In this document: one piece after another, positions 24,470-34,233 of the stretch | Layout of the letters: every line of letters begins with the position of its first letter | Numbering within the stretch: the first letter of the stretch is position 1 | From: Solirubrobacter taibaiensis | GTDB lineage: Bacteria; Actinomycetota; Thermoleophilia; Solirubrobacterales; Solirubrobacteraceae | NCBI GenBank assembly: GCA_027587225.1 | Contig: JAPDDQ010000006.1 | Location: forward strand, 1-64,000 | Direction of reading: 5' to 3' | Length of the DNA: 64,000 nucleotides | Position numbers and translations under genes: made by a program | Notes under the pieces: generated by a model | Database searches by the model: none | Told to the model about the DNA's origin: nothing | Seen by the model: the letters and a program-made list of their open reading frames with translations, nothing else

Positions 24470-26038
24470 TTGCAGACCGCGTGGGTCGCCACGTCGCTGG
24501 GCGGATGGACGTGCTTCATCGCGCTCGCGGTCTATGCGTACGACGTCGGCGGAGCGTCCTTGGTGGGCGTGGCCGCACTCGTGCGGATGGCGCCCGCGGC
24601 CGTCGCCGCGCCGGCGATGAGCCTGCTGGGCGATCGCCACTCGCGCCGGAACGTGCTGCTCGCGTTGAGCCTGGTGCGGGCGAGCGTGCTCGCCGGCTGC
24701 GCCGCGTTGGTGTGGGCGGGCGGGTCCGCCGTGCTCGTCTTCGCGCTCGCCGCGTTGTTCACCGCGATCGGGACCGGCCACAGGCCCGCGCAGGCCGCGC
24801 TGCTGCCGGTGCTGGCCGAAGACCCGCGGCAGCTCACGGGCTCCAACGCGCTGTGGAGCGCGGTCGACAGCGTGGGGTTCGTCGCGGGTTCGCTGTGCGG
24901 TGGCCTGCTCGTCGCGCTGGGCGGCGTCGAACTGGCGCTGAGCGCGACCGCGGCCGTGTTCGCGCTGTCCGCCGTGGCTTTGGCGGGTATCCCCGCTGAC
25001 CGGCGCGCGGCCGAGCCACCCGCGGGTGGGTGGGGGCGCAATCAGGATCTGTTGGAGGGCTTCCAGGTGGTGCGCGCGGATCGCGACCTGCGGCTGGTGG
25101 TCGGCGTGCTGGGGATGACGACGCTCGTGGAGGGCGCGATCGACGTGCTCGTCGTGCTGGTCGCGCTGGAGCTGCTGCAGCTCGGCGCCGCCGGGGTGGG
25201 CTGGCTGAACTCGGCCTGGGGCGTCGGCGGCGTGCTCGGCGGGATGACGGCCGCGGTGCTGATCGCGCGCGGGTGCAACGCGACCGGGCTCATGCTGGGC
25301 AGCTTGTGTGTAGGAGTCCCCCTGCTCGTGCTCAGCGCGGTGCCGGCGGTCGGCGTCGCGGTGGTCGGGCTCGTCGTGCTCGGCGTGGGCTACGCGGTGA
25401 TCGAGGTCGCCGGGCTGACGCTGGTGCAGCGGCTGGCTTCGGACGCGGTGCTCGCGCGTGCGTTCGGTGTGGTCGAGGGGACGTACTGGCTCACGACCGG
25501 GCTCGGCTCGCTGCTGGCGCCGGTCCTGGTGGCGCTGTTCGGGTTGCGCGGCGCGCTGCTCGCGGTCGGCATCGTGCTCCCGCTGCTCGTGCTCGCCCGC
25601 TACCGCTCGCTGCTGCGCCTGGAGGCCTCCGCCCCGGTCCCCGAGGCCGAGTACACGCTCCTGCGCCGCGTCGGCATCTTCGCCCCGCTGCCGGTCGTGC
25701 GGATCGAGGAATTGGCGCGGCGCGTCGAGCACGTCCGCGCGGGCGCCGGCGACACGATCATCCGCGAGGGCGAGTCCGGCGACCGCTTCTACGTGATCGC
25801 CGACGGCGCCGTCGAGGTCACCGAGCGCGGCCGCTTCCGCCGCGTGGAGGAGATCGGCGACTGCTTCGGCGAGATCGCGCTGCTGCGCGCCACCCCGCGC
25901 ACCGCGACCGTCGTCGCCCGCACCGACGTCGACCTGCTCGCGCTGGAGCGGGACGAGTTCCTGGCCGCGATCACCGGCGATCGCCGCGCCCTGGCGGCCG
26001 GCCACGAGCTCGCCGACGCGCGCTTGACCCCCGCCTGA
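24470..26038 (+). CDS. MFS transporter fused to a cyclic-nucleotide-binding domain
   Basis: The 522-residue protein has about twelve membrane helices (residues 1-385), with the helix 2-3 loop GDRHSRRNVLLAL typical of the major facilitator family. A CRP-type cyclic-nucleotide-binding domain follows (about 395-515): VEHVRAGAGDTIIREGESGD, RFYVIADGAVEV, then the phosphate-binding-like FGEIALLRATPRTATV. The fusion suggests a transporter gated by cAMP or a related nucleotide (inference). The start is uncertain. The TTG at 24470 is used here, but the frame is open back to a CTG at 24395 and the extra residues (AFRDALGTGPLRR) look like a normal MFS N-terminus. A TAGGGT lies 6 bases before that CTG. 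Confidence 0.85.
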   Translation: MQTAWVATSLGGWTCFIALAVYAYDVGGASLVGVAALVRMAPAAVAAPAMSLLGDRHSRRNVLLALSLVRASVLAGCAALVWAGGSAVLVFALAALFTAIGTGHRPAQAALLPVLAEDPRQLTGSNALWSAVDSVGFVAGSLCGGLLVALGGVELALSATAAVFALSAVALAGIPADRRAAEPPAGGWGRNQDLLEGFQVVRADRDLRLVVGVLGMTTLVEGAIDVLVVLVALELLQLGAAGVGWLNSAWGVGGVLGGMTAAVLIARGCNATGLMLGSLCVGVPLLVLSAVPAVGVAVVGLVVLGVGYAVIEVAGLTLVQRLASDAVLARAFGVVEGTYWLTTGLGSLLAPVLVALFGLRGALLAVGIVLPLLVLARYRSLLRLEASAPVPEAEYTLLRRVGIFAPLPVVRIEELARRVEHVRAGAGDTIIREGESGDRFYVIADGAVEVTERGRFRRVEEIGDCFGEIALLRATPRTATVVARTDVDLLALERDEFLAAITGDRRALAAGHELADARLTPA

Positions 26039-26044
26039 ACGACG

Positions 26045-26103
26045 CAGGGCCGCCCCGGAGGACGGCCCTGGATCGGTGCGGGGCGGTCCCGGAGGACCGC
26101 CCC
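26045..26103. terminator. Bidirectional double-hairpin terminator
   Basis: Two inverted repeats separate convergent genes: CAGGGCCG-10 bases-CGGCCCTG (26045-26070) and GGGGCGGTCC-CGGA-GGACCGCCCC (26080-26103). The second has a 10-bp perfect stem with a four-base loop. The arrangement suits termination of both the MFS-cNMP gene and the giant minus-strand gene. It shares no modules with the intergenic repeat family. Confidence 0.75.
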
Positions 26104-26118
26104 GCGCGCACTACCTGT

Positions 26119-29100
26119 CTACGGCGTGGTCGGCGAGAGCGTGAACGTCAGCGTCTTGCCGTACGCGCCCGTGACCAGCTGCTCGTTGGCTGCGATCGAC
26201 TGCTTGAAGCCGATCGTCACCGACTTGCCGCTGAACGGGCCGGTCCACTTCGCCAGCGTCGTCCGGGGCGGGTCCCCGACGACCGGCTTGTACTCGCCGC
26301 CATCGGCGTTCACCTGCACCGGCGTAGCCAGCGCGGAGGAGCCGTTGACGAGCCGGCCGGTGGCCGTCGTGCTCTTGTCGTAGACCGTCAACACGGCCGC
26401 CGCGGCGGTCGAGGTGGCGGTGGCGGACAGGCTCGCCGTGTAGTCGCGGGCGACGCCCGGGACGAACACGCCGAGGTTCGCGGAGCCGGTGATGTTGAGC
26501 GCCATGGTGCCGGGCACCAAGCCGCCGACGCCGACCGTCTCCTCGTTGTCGTTGCTGGGCTGGACGGCGACCTGCAGCAGCTTCTCGGTCTTGCCGCCCT
26601 TGCCGTCAGTGACCGTCACCTTGGCGTACCAGACGCCCGGTGTGGTGTACGCGTGGATCGCGGTTGCGGTGTTGGCCTTCTCCCCGTCGCCGAAGTCCCA
26701 CTCGTAGGTGAGCGTGTCGCCGTCGGGATCGGTGGCCGTGGCCTTGAACTCGATCGGGTCGCCCAGTGAGACGTCACCCGCGGGAGTCCGGACCGCTTCC
26801 ACCACCGGCGGGCGGTTGCCGCCCTGCTTGCCACAGTCCGCATCCGCCACTGCGCCGGCCGCGACTTCGAGGCCGCCGAGGAGGTGCTTGCGGAAGTCCG
26901 CTTCGGCGAACGAGGCCTGGGTGTGACCCATGCCCGTGTACCAGGAGCGGCCACCCTCGTAGCGGTGGCACCACGAGATCGGATGGTCGTCATCCGTCGT
27001 GTTGCCGTCGCCTTCCTCGTACGTGGTCTCGTCGACCGTGAGCAGCACGTGGACGTTGGGACGCGGGCTGTAATCGGCCCCGCCACCGCCAACCGTCGGG
27101 TTCACCGGCGACTGGTAGTTGTACCACTCGTCAACACGCGGCCACGGGTTCGGGAGACCCAGCGTCGAGTGGTGATCGGCGTCGTCCACACGCACCGTCG
27201 CGGTCGGCGTGCCGGCCGGATGGCTCTGGAAGTACGCGCCCACGAGCTGACCGTAGAACGGCCACTCGTACTCGGTGTCGGCCGCGGCGTGGACACCCAC
27301 GTAACCGCCGCCGGCGCGGATGTAGCCCTCGAACGCCGTCTGCTGCGCGGCGTTCAGCGGGTCACCCGTAGTGGACATGAACACGACCGCGTCGTAGCGC
27401 GCCAGGGTGGCCGCGTTGAACACGCCCGCGTCCTCGGTGGCGTCGACCTGGAAGTCGTTCGCCTCACCGAGCGACCGGATCGCGGCGATACCGGCCGGGA
27501 TCGAGTCGTGGCGGAAGCCCGTGGTCTTGGAGAACACGAGCACCCGGAAGCGGGCCTCCGGATCGTCGGCACCGAACACGGTGATGGTCACCGTGCGTGT
27601 GCGCTCATCCTCACCGTCGGAGACGGTCAGCTCGGCGTTGTAGACGCCGGCCGTGGTGTAGGTGTACGACGGGTCCTCGGCAGCCGAGTCCTCGTCGCCG
27701 TCGCCGTCGAAGTCCCAGCTGTAGGTCAGGTCGTCGCCGTCCTCGTCAGAGGCTTCGGCGTCGAACGCGACCGTCAGCGGGGCGAAGCCGGACGTCGGCG
27801 TCGCCGTGACGGACTCGATGGTCGGCGGCTCGTTCTCGTCCGTCGGCGGGCAGCCCGTGCTGTCGCCGTCGACCGAGAAGTACTCGAACGTGACCGTGTC
27901 GTTCTCCTGCAGCACGCCCTGCGTGTACAGGCCGAACTTCGGCGCGGCCATCGCGTTGGTCACGGTGCCCGAGAAGTTCTGCCACTCCCCGGTCTCCGAG
28001 AACTTGTACTGACCCGAGTAGGTGGTGCCGGACTTGGTCAGCTTGAGCCAGATCGGCCCGGCTGCCTGAGCGGCGGTCACCTGCGGATCGGTCGGGATGC
28101 CGCTCACCGTGCCGCCCACCTCGGAGCGCAGCTCCAGGCGGTTGATGCGCGCGTTCCCGTCGTCAGAGATCGCGTTGATCTTGACGTAGTCGTTGTCGGT
28201 CCCGTGGGCCAGGATGCCGCCCTGCGAGTACCCGCCGTCCAGCGTGCTGGTCAGCTTCGTCTCGAGGACCCAATCGGCGCCCGCGTGGTCCGCGGACTGC
28301 AGCAGCAGCGGACCGCCGCCCGTACCGGTCTGGTAGATCTCGCCGAGCGTCGTGGTGACCGTCAGCGCGCCGTTGCCGACCGCGTACTTGGCCGGGTTGT
28401 CCTTCTGGATCGCGTTCCAGCGGTCCGCGTTGAGCGCGGTGCCGTCGAACGAGTCACCGGGGCCGTCGCACTGCTCGCAGTTGCTCGGGTCCGGACCGTT
28501 GAGGGTGAAGTAGTCGAACGACACCCCGTCGGTCGGCTCGGCGTCCTGCGGGCTGAAGCCGAACAGACCGAAGTCCGGCGCAGCCATCGGGTTCGTGACC
28601 GGGCTGTTCGGGGTCGCCGTCCAAGCGATGCCGTCGAACGAGTACTCGCCCTTGTACGTGTTGCCCGTCTTGGTCAGACGCAGCCAGAACGGCCCGGCCG
28701 CCTGTGCGGCGGTGACGGTCGCGTTGGACTCCGGCTGCTGGATGACCCCGGCGACCTCCGAGCGGAGCTCGATCCGGTTCACCTGCGTCTGGTTGACGTC
28801 GGTGATGACGTCGAACTTGATGTAGTTGTCGCCGTCCTGGTAGGCCATCAGGCCGCCCTGGGCGTAGCCACCGTCGAACGTGTAGTCGTTGACCTTGGTC
28901 TCGATCACCCAGTCCGCGCCGGCGTGCGAAGCGTCCTGGAGGATGAAGTTGTTCGGCGGCGGCACGGAGTCACCCGTGTAGATGTCGCCCGGACCGGTGG
29001 TGAGGTTGAACTCGCCCCCGGCCAGCCTGTAGTCGGCAGGCGTGTCACGCACGATGGCGTTCCAACGCGTCTTGTCGAGCGAGGCACCGTCGAACTGGTC

Positions 29101-32100
29101 GTCGTAGCTTGGGCCGGACGGCGTACCGCCGCCACCGCCGCCACCGCCGCCGACCTCGTCACCGGTGAGGGTGAAGGAGTCGAAGGCCGCGACCGGGTTG
29201 CCCGTGCCGTCGTTGCTGAATGCGAACAGGCCGATCTTGGCGTCCGCCGGCAGCACCGCCGAGCGCCCGACCGCGGTCCACGTGGTCCCGTCGGTCGAGT
29301 AGTGGCCCACCACGTTCGTCCCGTCGGACGTCAGCCGCAGCCAGAAGTCGTCCGGGAAGGCCGCGGGGATGTTCGCGGTCGAGTCGATCGCTTCGTTGCG
29401 CGCGACCGCGTTGACCTCGTTGATGAACTCGAACTTCTCGTCGCCGGCCGCGCTGTGCGCGATGCGGCCGAACTTCGTGAAGTTGTCGTCGTTGCCGTAG
29501 ACCAGGATCCCGGCCTGGTGGTACTGGGCGGTGCCTTCGAAGTTGATCTTCGTGATGGCTTGCCAAGCACCGTCAGGCGCGTCGCGGACGATCAGGTCCT
29601 GAGCGTCGTTGCGGGTCTGGTAGATGTCGCCCGGGCGAGCCGGTATCTGCAGGGTGCCGCTACCGACGACCGCGGCCTGGGTCGGGCGAACCCGCGACCA
29701 GGCAGCACCGAGCTCGGTGCCGTCGAAGTTGTCGACGATCCCTTCGGAGCCGCCACCCGAGCCGTCCGGCTCGAAGCGGATCCAGTCGAAGCGCGCGACC
29801 GGAACGGTCGGAGCCTCGGCGGACAGCGCCGCGGGGCCGATCTTCGCGTCCGTGAACGTCGCCAGCGAGACCGGGCGACCGACGGGCGTGAACGTGGTGC
29901 CGTTGTACGAGTACGCGGCGGTCAGGTTCTCACCGTCGGAGATGATCCGCACGTAGTAGTCGAGCGGGCTGTCGGCGGGGATGCCGCCGAGCTTGTCCGT
30001 CGGCTCGTTGCGCGGGGCGCCGTTGACCTCGGTGATGAACTCGAAGTCGCGGCCGGAGCCCGCGTAGATCATGTGGATGGACGCCCAGTTGTCGTCGCCC
30101 GCCCACACGCGCAGACCGGCCTGGTGGTAGTTCTCGGAGAGCGCGCTCGCCGAGATCTTGGCCGTGGCCGTCCACTCGCCGTCAGGCGCGCTCTGGACCA
30201 CGACGTTCTTGGCCGTCGTGCCGTTGGCGTACATCGAGCCCGGGGCGATCGGCAGGTTCAGCACACCGCCCGAGACGCTGAGCGGGTTCGCGGCGTCAGG
30301 CCGGTCCACCGTCCACTTCGGGTCGAGCGTCGCGCCGTCGAACTCGTCCGAGCGGACCGGGCCCGTCGGGCAGTTGTCGAGCGGCCGCGTCACGCGGATC
30401 TCGACCGTGTCCGAGGACTTGCCGCCGGACGCGTCGGTCACCGTCACGGTCGCCGTGTAGTTGCCCGGCGTCGTGTAGGTGTAGTTCGGCGCCTTCTGCG
30501 TCGAGGTATCCGTGGTCGTGCCGGGGACACCGAAGTCCCAGGCGTACGTCATGGCCTCGCCCTCGGGGTCCGTCGCGTCCACGTCGAACGCCACGTTGAG
30601 GGGAGCCTCGCCGCTGATCGGCTCAGCCTTCGCGTTGATCTCCGGCGGAGCCGTGACCGCCGCGCCCTTGCCCGCGAACTTGAACCAGTTCAGGTTCAGC
30701 AGCGAGCCCGTGGCCGTCGGGTGACGGAACACGACGAACAGGCGGTGGGTGCCCTGCGGGATGGTGGCCGGCAGGTTGACCGTGACGTCCTGCCACGTCT
30801 GCCAGCCGCCCGTGGGCGCGATGAGCGGGCTGGCGACGACGAGCGGGCCGTCCGCCGCGTCGTAGCGCAGCTCGATGATGCCGCCCGCGCCGGCCGAGGC
30901 CACGCGGAACGTCACCTTCGAGAGGTCCTCGAGGTTGTACGGGTTGAACGAGATCCAGTCGCCGTCCTCGATGAACGCGGCCGCGTTGCCGCCGCCGACG
31001 TCCGTGGAGGCCTCGTTGACCACACCCGGGTCACCGATGCCGCGGCCGTCGGCCGCCTTGCCCGTGGTGAGCCAGTACTCGGCCTGCTTGAGCTTGGGCT
31101 GCAGGATCGCCTCGGCGGTGCCGGTGACCGGCGCCGCGGGGCCGTTGCCCGCGTCCGTGTAGCTGGCCGTGAGGACCGTGAACACGTTCGCGTCGATGCC
31201 GTGGCCGTCCGCGCCGGTGACCGTGAAGGTCCCCTCGCAGCCGCTCAGGGTGGACAGCTCGTGCGCGTGCGTGTCGTGGCCCAGCTTGACCTCGATGCGG
31301 ATGTTGGCGCAGTTGACCGTGCCGCCGTCCGGATCGACCGCCGAGATCTTGTACGCGACCTTGTCGCCGAAGTCGGCGACCTTCCCGTTCTCGGGCAGCT
31401 CGATCGTCACGACCGGCCGTTGGTTGCCCACGATCACGCGGACCGTGTCCACCGCCGAGGCGCCGGACTCGTCCGTCACCGTCAGCGTCGCGTCGTAGGT
31501 GCCGGCCGCCGTGTAGGTGTGCGACGGGTTCGGCAGCGTGGAGGTCGGCGTACCGTCACCGAAGTTCCACAGGTAGGTGATGTTGGTGCCGTCCGGATCG
31601 TTGGATCCGGCGGATGAGAACTGCACCGTCGTGCCGACCGGCACAGCGTCGTTGTTCACCGCCGCGTTGGCGATCGGTGTCCTTGCGCCGCTGATGTAGT
31701 CGACGCGGTAGACACCCGAGTCCGCGTTGTTCTCCGCGAAGCCCTGGCCCCACTCGACGACGTAGAGCGAGCCGTCAGGGCCGAACTCCATGTCCATCGG
31801 GCTGATGTAGCCCGTGGTGCGCGCCCAGTTGGACACGCCGGTGACGAGGCCCTGGTTGTTCAGGTCGGCGGTGCGGATCCAGTCGTTGTTCCACTCGCCG
31901 ATGAACCACTGGCCGTCGTAGAACCGCGGGAACTTGGTGTCGGAGTCCGACGCCTCGTTGTAGTAGTACCGCGTGCCGCCCATCGGGGCGCCGCCGGTGC
32001 CGAGGTCCGGGAACCGGGTGTCGGTCTCGGAGTAGCCCATCCACATGGACGCCGGAATGGCGGCCGGGAGGTTCGTCAGGCCCGTGTTGTTGGGCGAGTT

Positions 32101-34125
32101 GTTGACCGGCGCGGCGCAGTTGTAGGCGCCGTTGCTCGCGCCGGCGCCGGCGTCGGACGTGTAGGTGATGTCCTGGTAGGGGACGTTCTCACGGATGCAG
32201 TAGGGCCAGCCGTAGAACCCGGGCTGCTTGACCACGTTCCATTCGACCGAGCCCTGCGGGCCGCGGGCGGGGTTCGTGGAGCCGGCGTCCGGGCCGTAGT
32301 CGCCCATCAGGATCCACTTGGTCTTCTTGTCGAAGTGGATCCGGAACGGGTTCCGGAAGCCCATGGCGTAGATCTCGGGCAGGGTCTGAGCCGTGCCCAC
32401 GGGGAACATGTTGCCCGTGGGGATCGTGTACGTCGTACCGACGCCCGGAACGCCGGTGGCGTTCGGGACCGGCCGGATGCGCAGGATCTTGCCGTTCGGG
32501 TTGTTCGTGTTGGCCGAGGTGCGCTGGGCGTCCCAGATCGCGCGGCCGGGCCGCTCGTCCGTGGGGTTGAAGCCGTGCGCGAACGGGTTGGTGTTGTCGC
32601 CCGTGGAGATGTAGAGATCGCCGTTGTCGCCCCACTCGAGCGAACCGCCGGTGTGGCAGCACTCCTGGCGCTGGTGCTGCCAGGTGTAGATGATCTGCTC
32701 CGCGCCGAGCGTGTTGCCGGTCAGCGTGAAGCGCGACACCCGGTTGATGCCGGCGTTGTCCGGTAGCGCCGAGTAGGCCAGGTAGATGTGGCCCGTGGTG
32801 TCGAAGTTCTCCGCGAGCTGGATGCCGAGCAGGCCGTTCTCGTGGCTCAGCGTGACCGGGACCGTGCCGACCGTGGTCGTCGCGCGCGTGGTCGGGTTCC
32901 ACATCTGGACACGACCGTCGAGCTCGATGTAGAACGCACGCCCGTCATTGGCGATGTCGATCTCCATCGGGGCGTTCGTGTCGTTGTTGATGGTGATCTT
33001 CTCGAAGTCCGCAGACGTCGGCGGGGTGGTGCGCGCGACGCCGCAGTCGCCGGCGACGCCGGCCGCGGTGCGCAGACCGCCGAGCAGATGGGCGCGGAAC
33101 TGGGCGTCGGTGAACGATGCCTGGGTGTGGCCCATGGCCGTGTACCAGGAGCGGCCGCCGTCGAAGTTCGAGCACCACGCGACGGGGTGGTCGTCGTCGA
33201 TGGTGTTGCCGTCCTGCTCGTCGTAGGTCGACTCGTCGACCGTGGCCAGGACCTTCACCTGACGAGCGCGCGGGCTGTAGTCCGCGACGGTGGTGTTCCC
33301 GTTGACCGCCGGGGTCACCGGATGCTGGAAGTTGTACCACTCGTCGGTCCGGGTCCAGCGGGTCGGGAGGCCGGTCGTGGAGGGCTCGTCGCCGTCCTCG
33401 ATGTCGACCGCCGCCGTGGGCGTTCCGGGCGGGTGGTTGCGGAAGTAGCCGCCGACCAACTCGCCGAACCACGGCCAGCTGTACTCGGTGTCGGACGCGG
33501 CGTGGACGCCGGCGAAACCGCCGCCGGCCTTGATGTAACCCTCGAACGCCGTCTGCTGCGCGTCGTTGAGGATCTCACCGGTCGTGGACATGAAGACGAC
33601 GACGTCGAACGTCGCGAGATTGGCCGCCGTGAACGCGGTCGCATCCTCGGTGGCGACGACCGTGAAGCCGTTCGCCGTGCCGAGCGCCTGGATCGCCGCG
33701 ATGCCCTGCGGGATCGAGTCGTGGCGGAATCCACCGGTCTTCGAGAAGACGAGCACGCGCTCGAGCTTCGGCGCCTCGACAGTGACCGAGCCGGTCATGC
33801 CGGTGTGGATGTCGCACAAGAAGTTGTAGGTGCCGGTCGCCGTGAACGTCCGGTTGATGGGGGCACCGTTCGGAGCGCGAGACTCGTTGATCGGTTGTGC
33901 CCAGTTCGTGCCTTGCGACTTGACCGTGTGGGCCACGAGGGCCTGGTCGAACTCCCAACGAACCGTGTCCCCGACCTCAACGGTGACGTTCGCTGGTTGG
34001 AATACCGAAGCCGGTGTATCGACCGAGTCGATGACCACCGTCTTTGCTGCTTGGGCCGGTGATGCTGCCATCGCCCAGGCGATGGCGGCGACGACCGTGA
34101 GCAGCGCGTACCGCATCCTGCGCAT
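26119..34125 (-). CDS. Giant secreted cupredoxin/ThuA/PQQ sugar dehydrogenase/PKD/LamG-like protein
   Basis: The 2668-residue secreted protein has these domains in order (approximate residues). Signal peptide 1-26. Plastocyanin-like domain 27-117 with copper ligands H66, C104, H107 and M110 (CDIHTGM). ThuA domain 120-355. Glucose/sorbosone dehydrogenase propeller 370-812 (CHTGGSLEWGDNGDLYISTG, MGFRNPFRIHF). PKD 818-898. CBM6-like 1010-1152. PKD 1158-1247. Four concanavalin/DUF1349-like domains at 1258-1452, 1462-1653, 1673-1875 and 1890-2085. PKD 2098-2190. Second ThuA 2192-2432. PKD 2438-2522. C-terminal domain 2525-2668 shared with the 22437 protein. The ATG at 34125 is chosen for its GGAGGA ribosome site and adjacent signal peptide. 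It probably binds and oxidises extracellular saccharides and may pass electrons to copper; that role is inference. Confidence 0.9.
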   Translation of the reverse strand: MRRMRYALLTVVAAIAWAMAASPAQAAKTVVIDSVDTPASVFQPANVTVEVGDTVRWEFDQALVAHTVKSQGTNWAQPINESRAPNGAPINRTFTATGTYNFLCDIHTGMTGSVTVEAPKLERVLVFSKTGGFRHDSIPQGIAAIQALGTANGFTVVATEDATAFTAANLATFDVVVFMSTTGEILNDAQQTAFEGYIKAGGGFAGVHAASDTEYSWPWFGELVGGYFRNHPPGTPTAAVDIEDGDEPSTTGLPTRWTRTDEWYNFQHPVTPAVNGNTTVADYSPRARQVKVLATVDESTYDEQDGNTIDDDHPVAWCSNFDGGRSWYTAMGHTQASFTDAQFRAHLLGGLRTAAGVAGDCGVARTTPPTSADFEKITINNDTNAPMEIDIANDGRAFYIELDGRVQMWNPTTRATTTVGTVPVTLSHENGLLGIQLAENFDTTGHIYLAYSALPDNAGINRVSRFTLTGNTLGAEQIIYTWQHQRQECCHTGGSLEWGDNGDLYISTGDNTNPFAHGFNPTDERPGRAIWDAQRTSANTNNPNGKILRIRPVPNATGVPGVGTTYTIPTGNMFPVGTAQTLPEIYAMGFRNPFRIHFDKKTKWILMGDYGPDAGSTNPARGPQGSVEWNVVKQPGFYGWPYCIRENVPYQDITYTSDAGAGASNGAYNCAAPVNNSPNNTGLTNLPAAIPASMWMGYSETDTRFPDLGTGGAPMGGTRYYYNEASDSDTKFPRFYDGQWFIGEWNNDWIRTADLNNQGLVTGVSNWARTTGYISPMDMEFGPDGSLYVVEWGQGFAENNADSGVYRVDYISGARTPIANAAVNNDAVPVGTTVQFSSAGSNDPDGTNITYLWNFGDGTPTSTLPNPSHTYTAAGTYDATLTVTDESGASAVDTVRVIVGNQRPVVTIELPENGKVADFGDKVAYKISAVDPDGGTVNCANIRIEVKLGHDTHAHELSTLSGCEGTFTVTGADGHGIDANVFTVLTASYTDAGNGPAAPVTGTAEAILQPKLKQAEYWLTTGKAADGRGIGDPGVVNEASTDVGGGNAAAFIEDGDWISFNPYNLEDLSKVTFRVASAGAGGIIELRYDAADGPLVVASPLIAPTGGWQTWQDVTVNLPATIPQGTHRLFVVFRHPTATGSLLNLNWFKFAGKGAAVTAPPEINAKAEPISGEAPLNVAFDVDATDPEGEAMTYAWDFGVPGTTTDTSTQKAPNYTYTTPGNYTATVTVTDASGGKSSDTVEIRVTRPLDNCPTGPVRSDEFDGATLDPKWTVDRPDAANPLSVSGGVLNLPIAPGSMYANGTTAKNVVVQSAPDGEWTATAKISASALSENYHQAGLRVWAGDDNWASIHMIYAGSGRDFEFITEVNGAPRNEPTDKLGGIPADSPLDYYVRIISDGENLTAAYSYNGTTFTPVGRPVSLATFTDAKIGPAALSAEAPTVPVARFDWIRFEPDGSGGGSEGIVDNFDGTELGAAWSRVRPTQAAVVGSGTLQIPARPGDIYQTRNDAQDLIVRDAPDGAWQAITKINFEGTAQYHQAGILVYGNDDNFTKFGRIAHSAAGDEKFEFINEVNAVARNEAIDSTANIPAAFPDDFWLRLTSDGTNVVGHYSTDGTTWTAVGRSAVLPADAKIGLFAFSNDGTGNPVAAFDSFTLTGDEVGGGGGGGGGTPSGPSYDDQFDGASLDKTRWNAIVRDTPADYRLAGGEFNLTTGPGDIYTGDSVPPPNNFILQDASHAGADWVIETKVNDYTFDGGYAQGGLMAYQDGDNYIKFDVITDVNQTQVNRIELRSEVAGVIQQPESNATVTAAQAAGPFWLRLTKTGNTYKGEYSFDGIAWTATPNSPVTNPMAAPDFGLFGFSPQDAEPTDGVSFDYFTLNGPDPSNCEQCDGPGDSFDGTALNADRWNAIQKDNPAKYAVGNGALTVTTTLGEIYQTGTGGGPLLLQSADHAGADWVLETKLTSTLDGGYSQGGILAHGTDNDYVKINAISDDGNARINRLELRSEVGGTVSGIPTDPQVTAAQAAGPIWLKLTKSGTTYSGQYKFSETGEWQNFSGTVTNAMAAPKFGLYTQGVLQENDTVTFEYFSVDGDSTGCPPTDENEPPTIESVTATPTSGFAPLTVAFDAEASDEDGDDLTYSWDFDGDGDEDSAAEDPSYTYTTAGVYNAELTVSDGEDERTRTVTITVFGADDPEARFRVLVFSKTTGFRHDSIPAGIAAIRSLGEANDFQVDATEDAGVFNAATLARYDAVVFMSTTGDPLNAAQQTAFEGYIRAGGGYVGVHAAADTEYEWPFYGQLVGAYFQSHPAGTPTATVRVDDADHHSTLGLPNPWPRVDEWYNYQSPVNPTVGGGGADYSPRPNVHVLLTVDETTYEEGDGNTTDDDHPISWCHRYEGGRSWYTGMGHTQASFAEADFRKHLLGGLEVAAGAVADADCGKQGGNRPPVVEAVRTPAGDVSLGDPIEFKATATDPDGDTLTYEWDFGDGEKANTATAIHAYTTPGVWYAKVTVTDGKGGKTEKLLQVAVQPSNDNEETVGVGGLVPGTMALNITGSANLGVFVPGVARDYTASLSATATSTAAAAVLTVYDKSTTATGRLVNGSSALATPVQVNADGGEYKPVVGDPPRTTLAKWTGPFSGKSVTIGFKQSIAANEQLVTGAYGKTLTFTLSPTTP

Positions 34126-34167
34126 TAACGGCTCTCCTCCGTTGGACTCCACTCTCCGATGAGCAAG

Positions 34168-34198
34168 GGACTTATTTCAAATGAGCGGAAATAAGTCC
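34168..34198. promoter_or_regulatory. AT-rich 11-bp inverted repeat upstream of the giant gene
   Basis: GGACTTATTTC (34168-34178) and GAAATAAGTCC (34188-34198) form a perfect 11-bp inverted repeat with a 9-base loop, much more AT-rich than its surroundings. It lies 43 bases upstream of the giant gene start and 36 bases beyond the tetR stop on the same strand. It could be the tetR terminator, an operator, or a leader hairpin of the giant gene. Confidence 0.5.
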
Positions 34199-34233
34199 AG
34201 TAGCTTCGGTAAAAGTTGCGAGAACATTCGAAT

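Noticed and set aside
26884..31617. A 1577-codon frame on the plus strand opposite the giant secreted protein
   Set aside because: Its translation is dominated by Arg, Val, Gly, Ala and Asp with no domain, while the minus-strand frame contains many recognisable domains. Long antisense frames are expected at this GC content.
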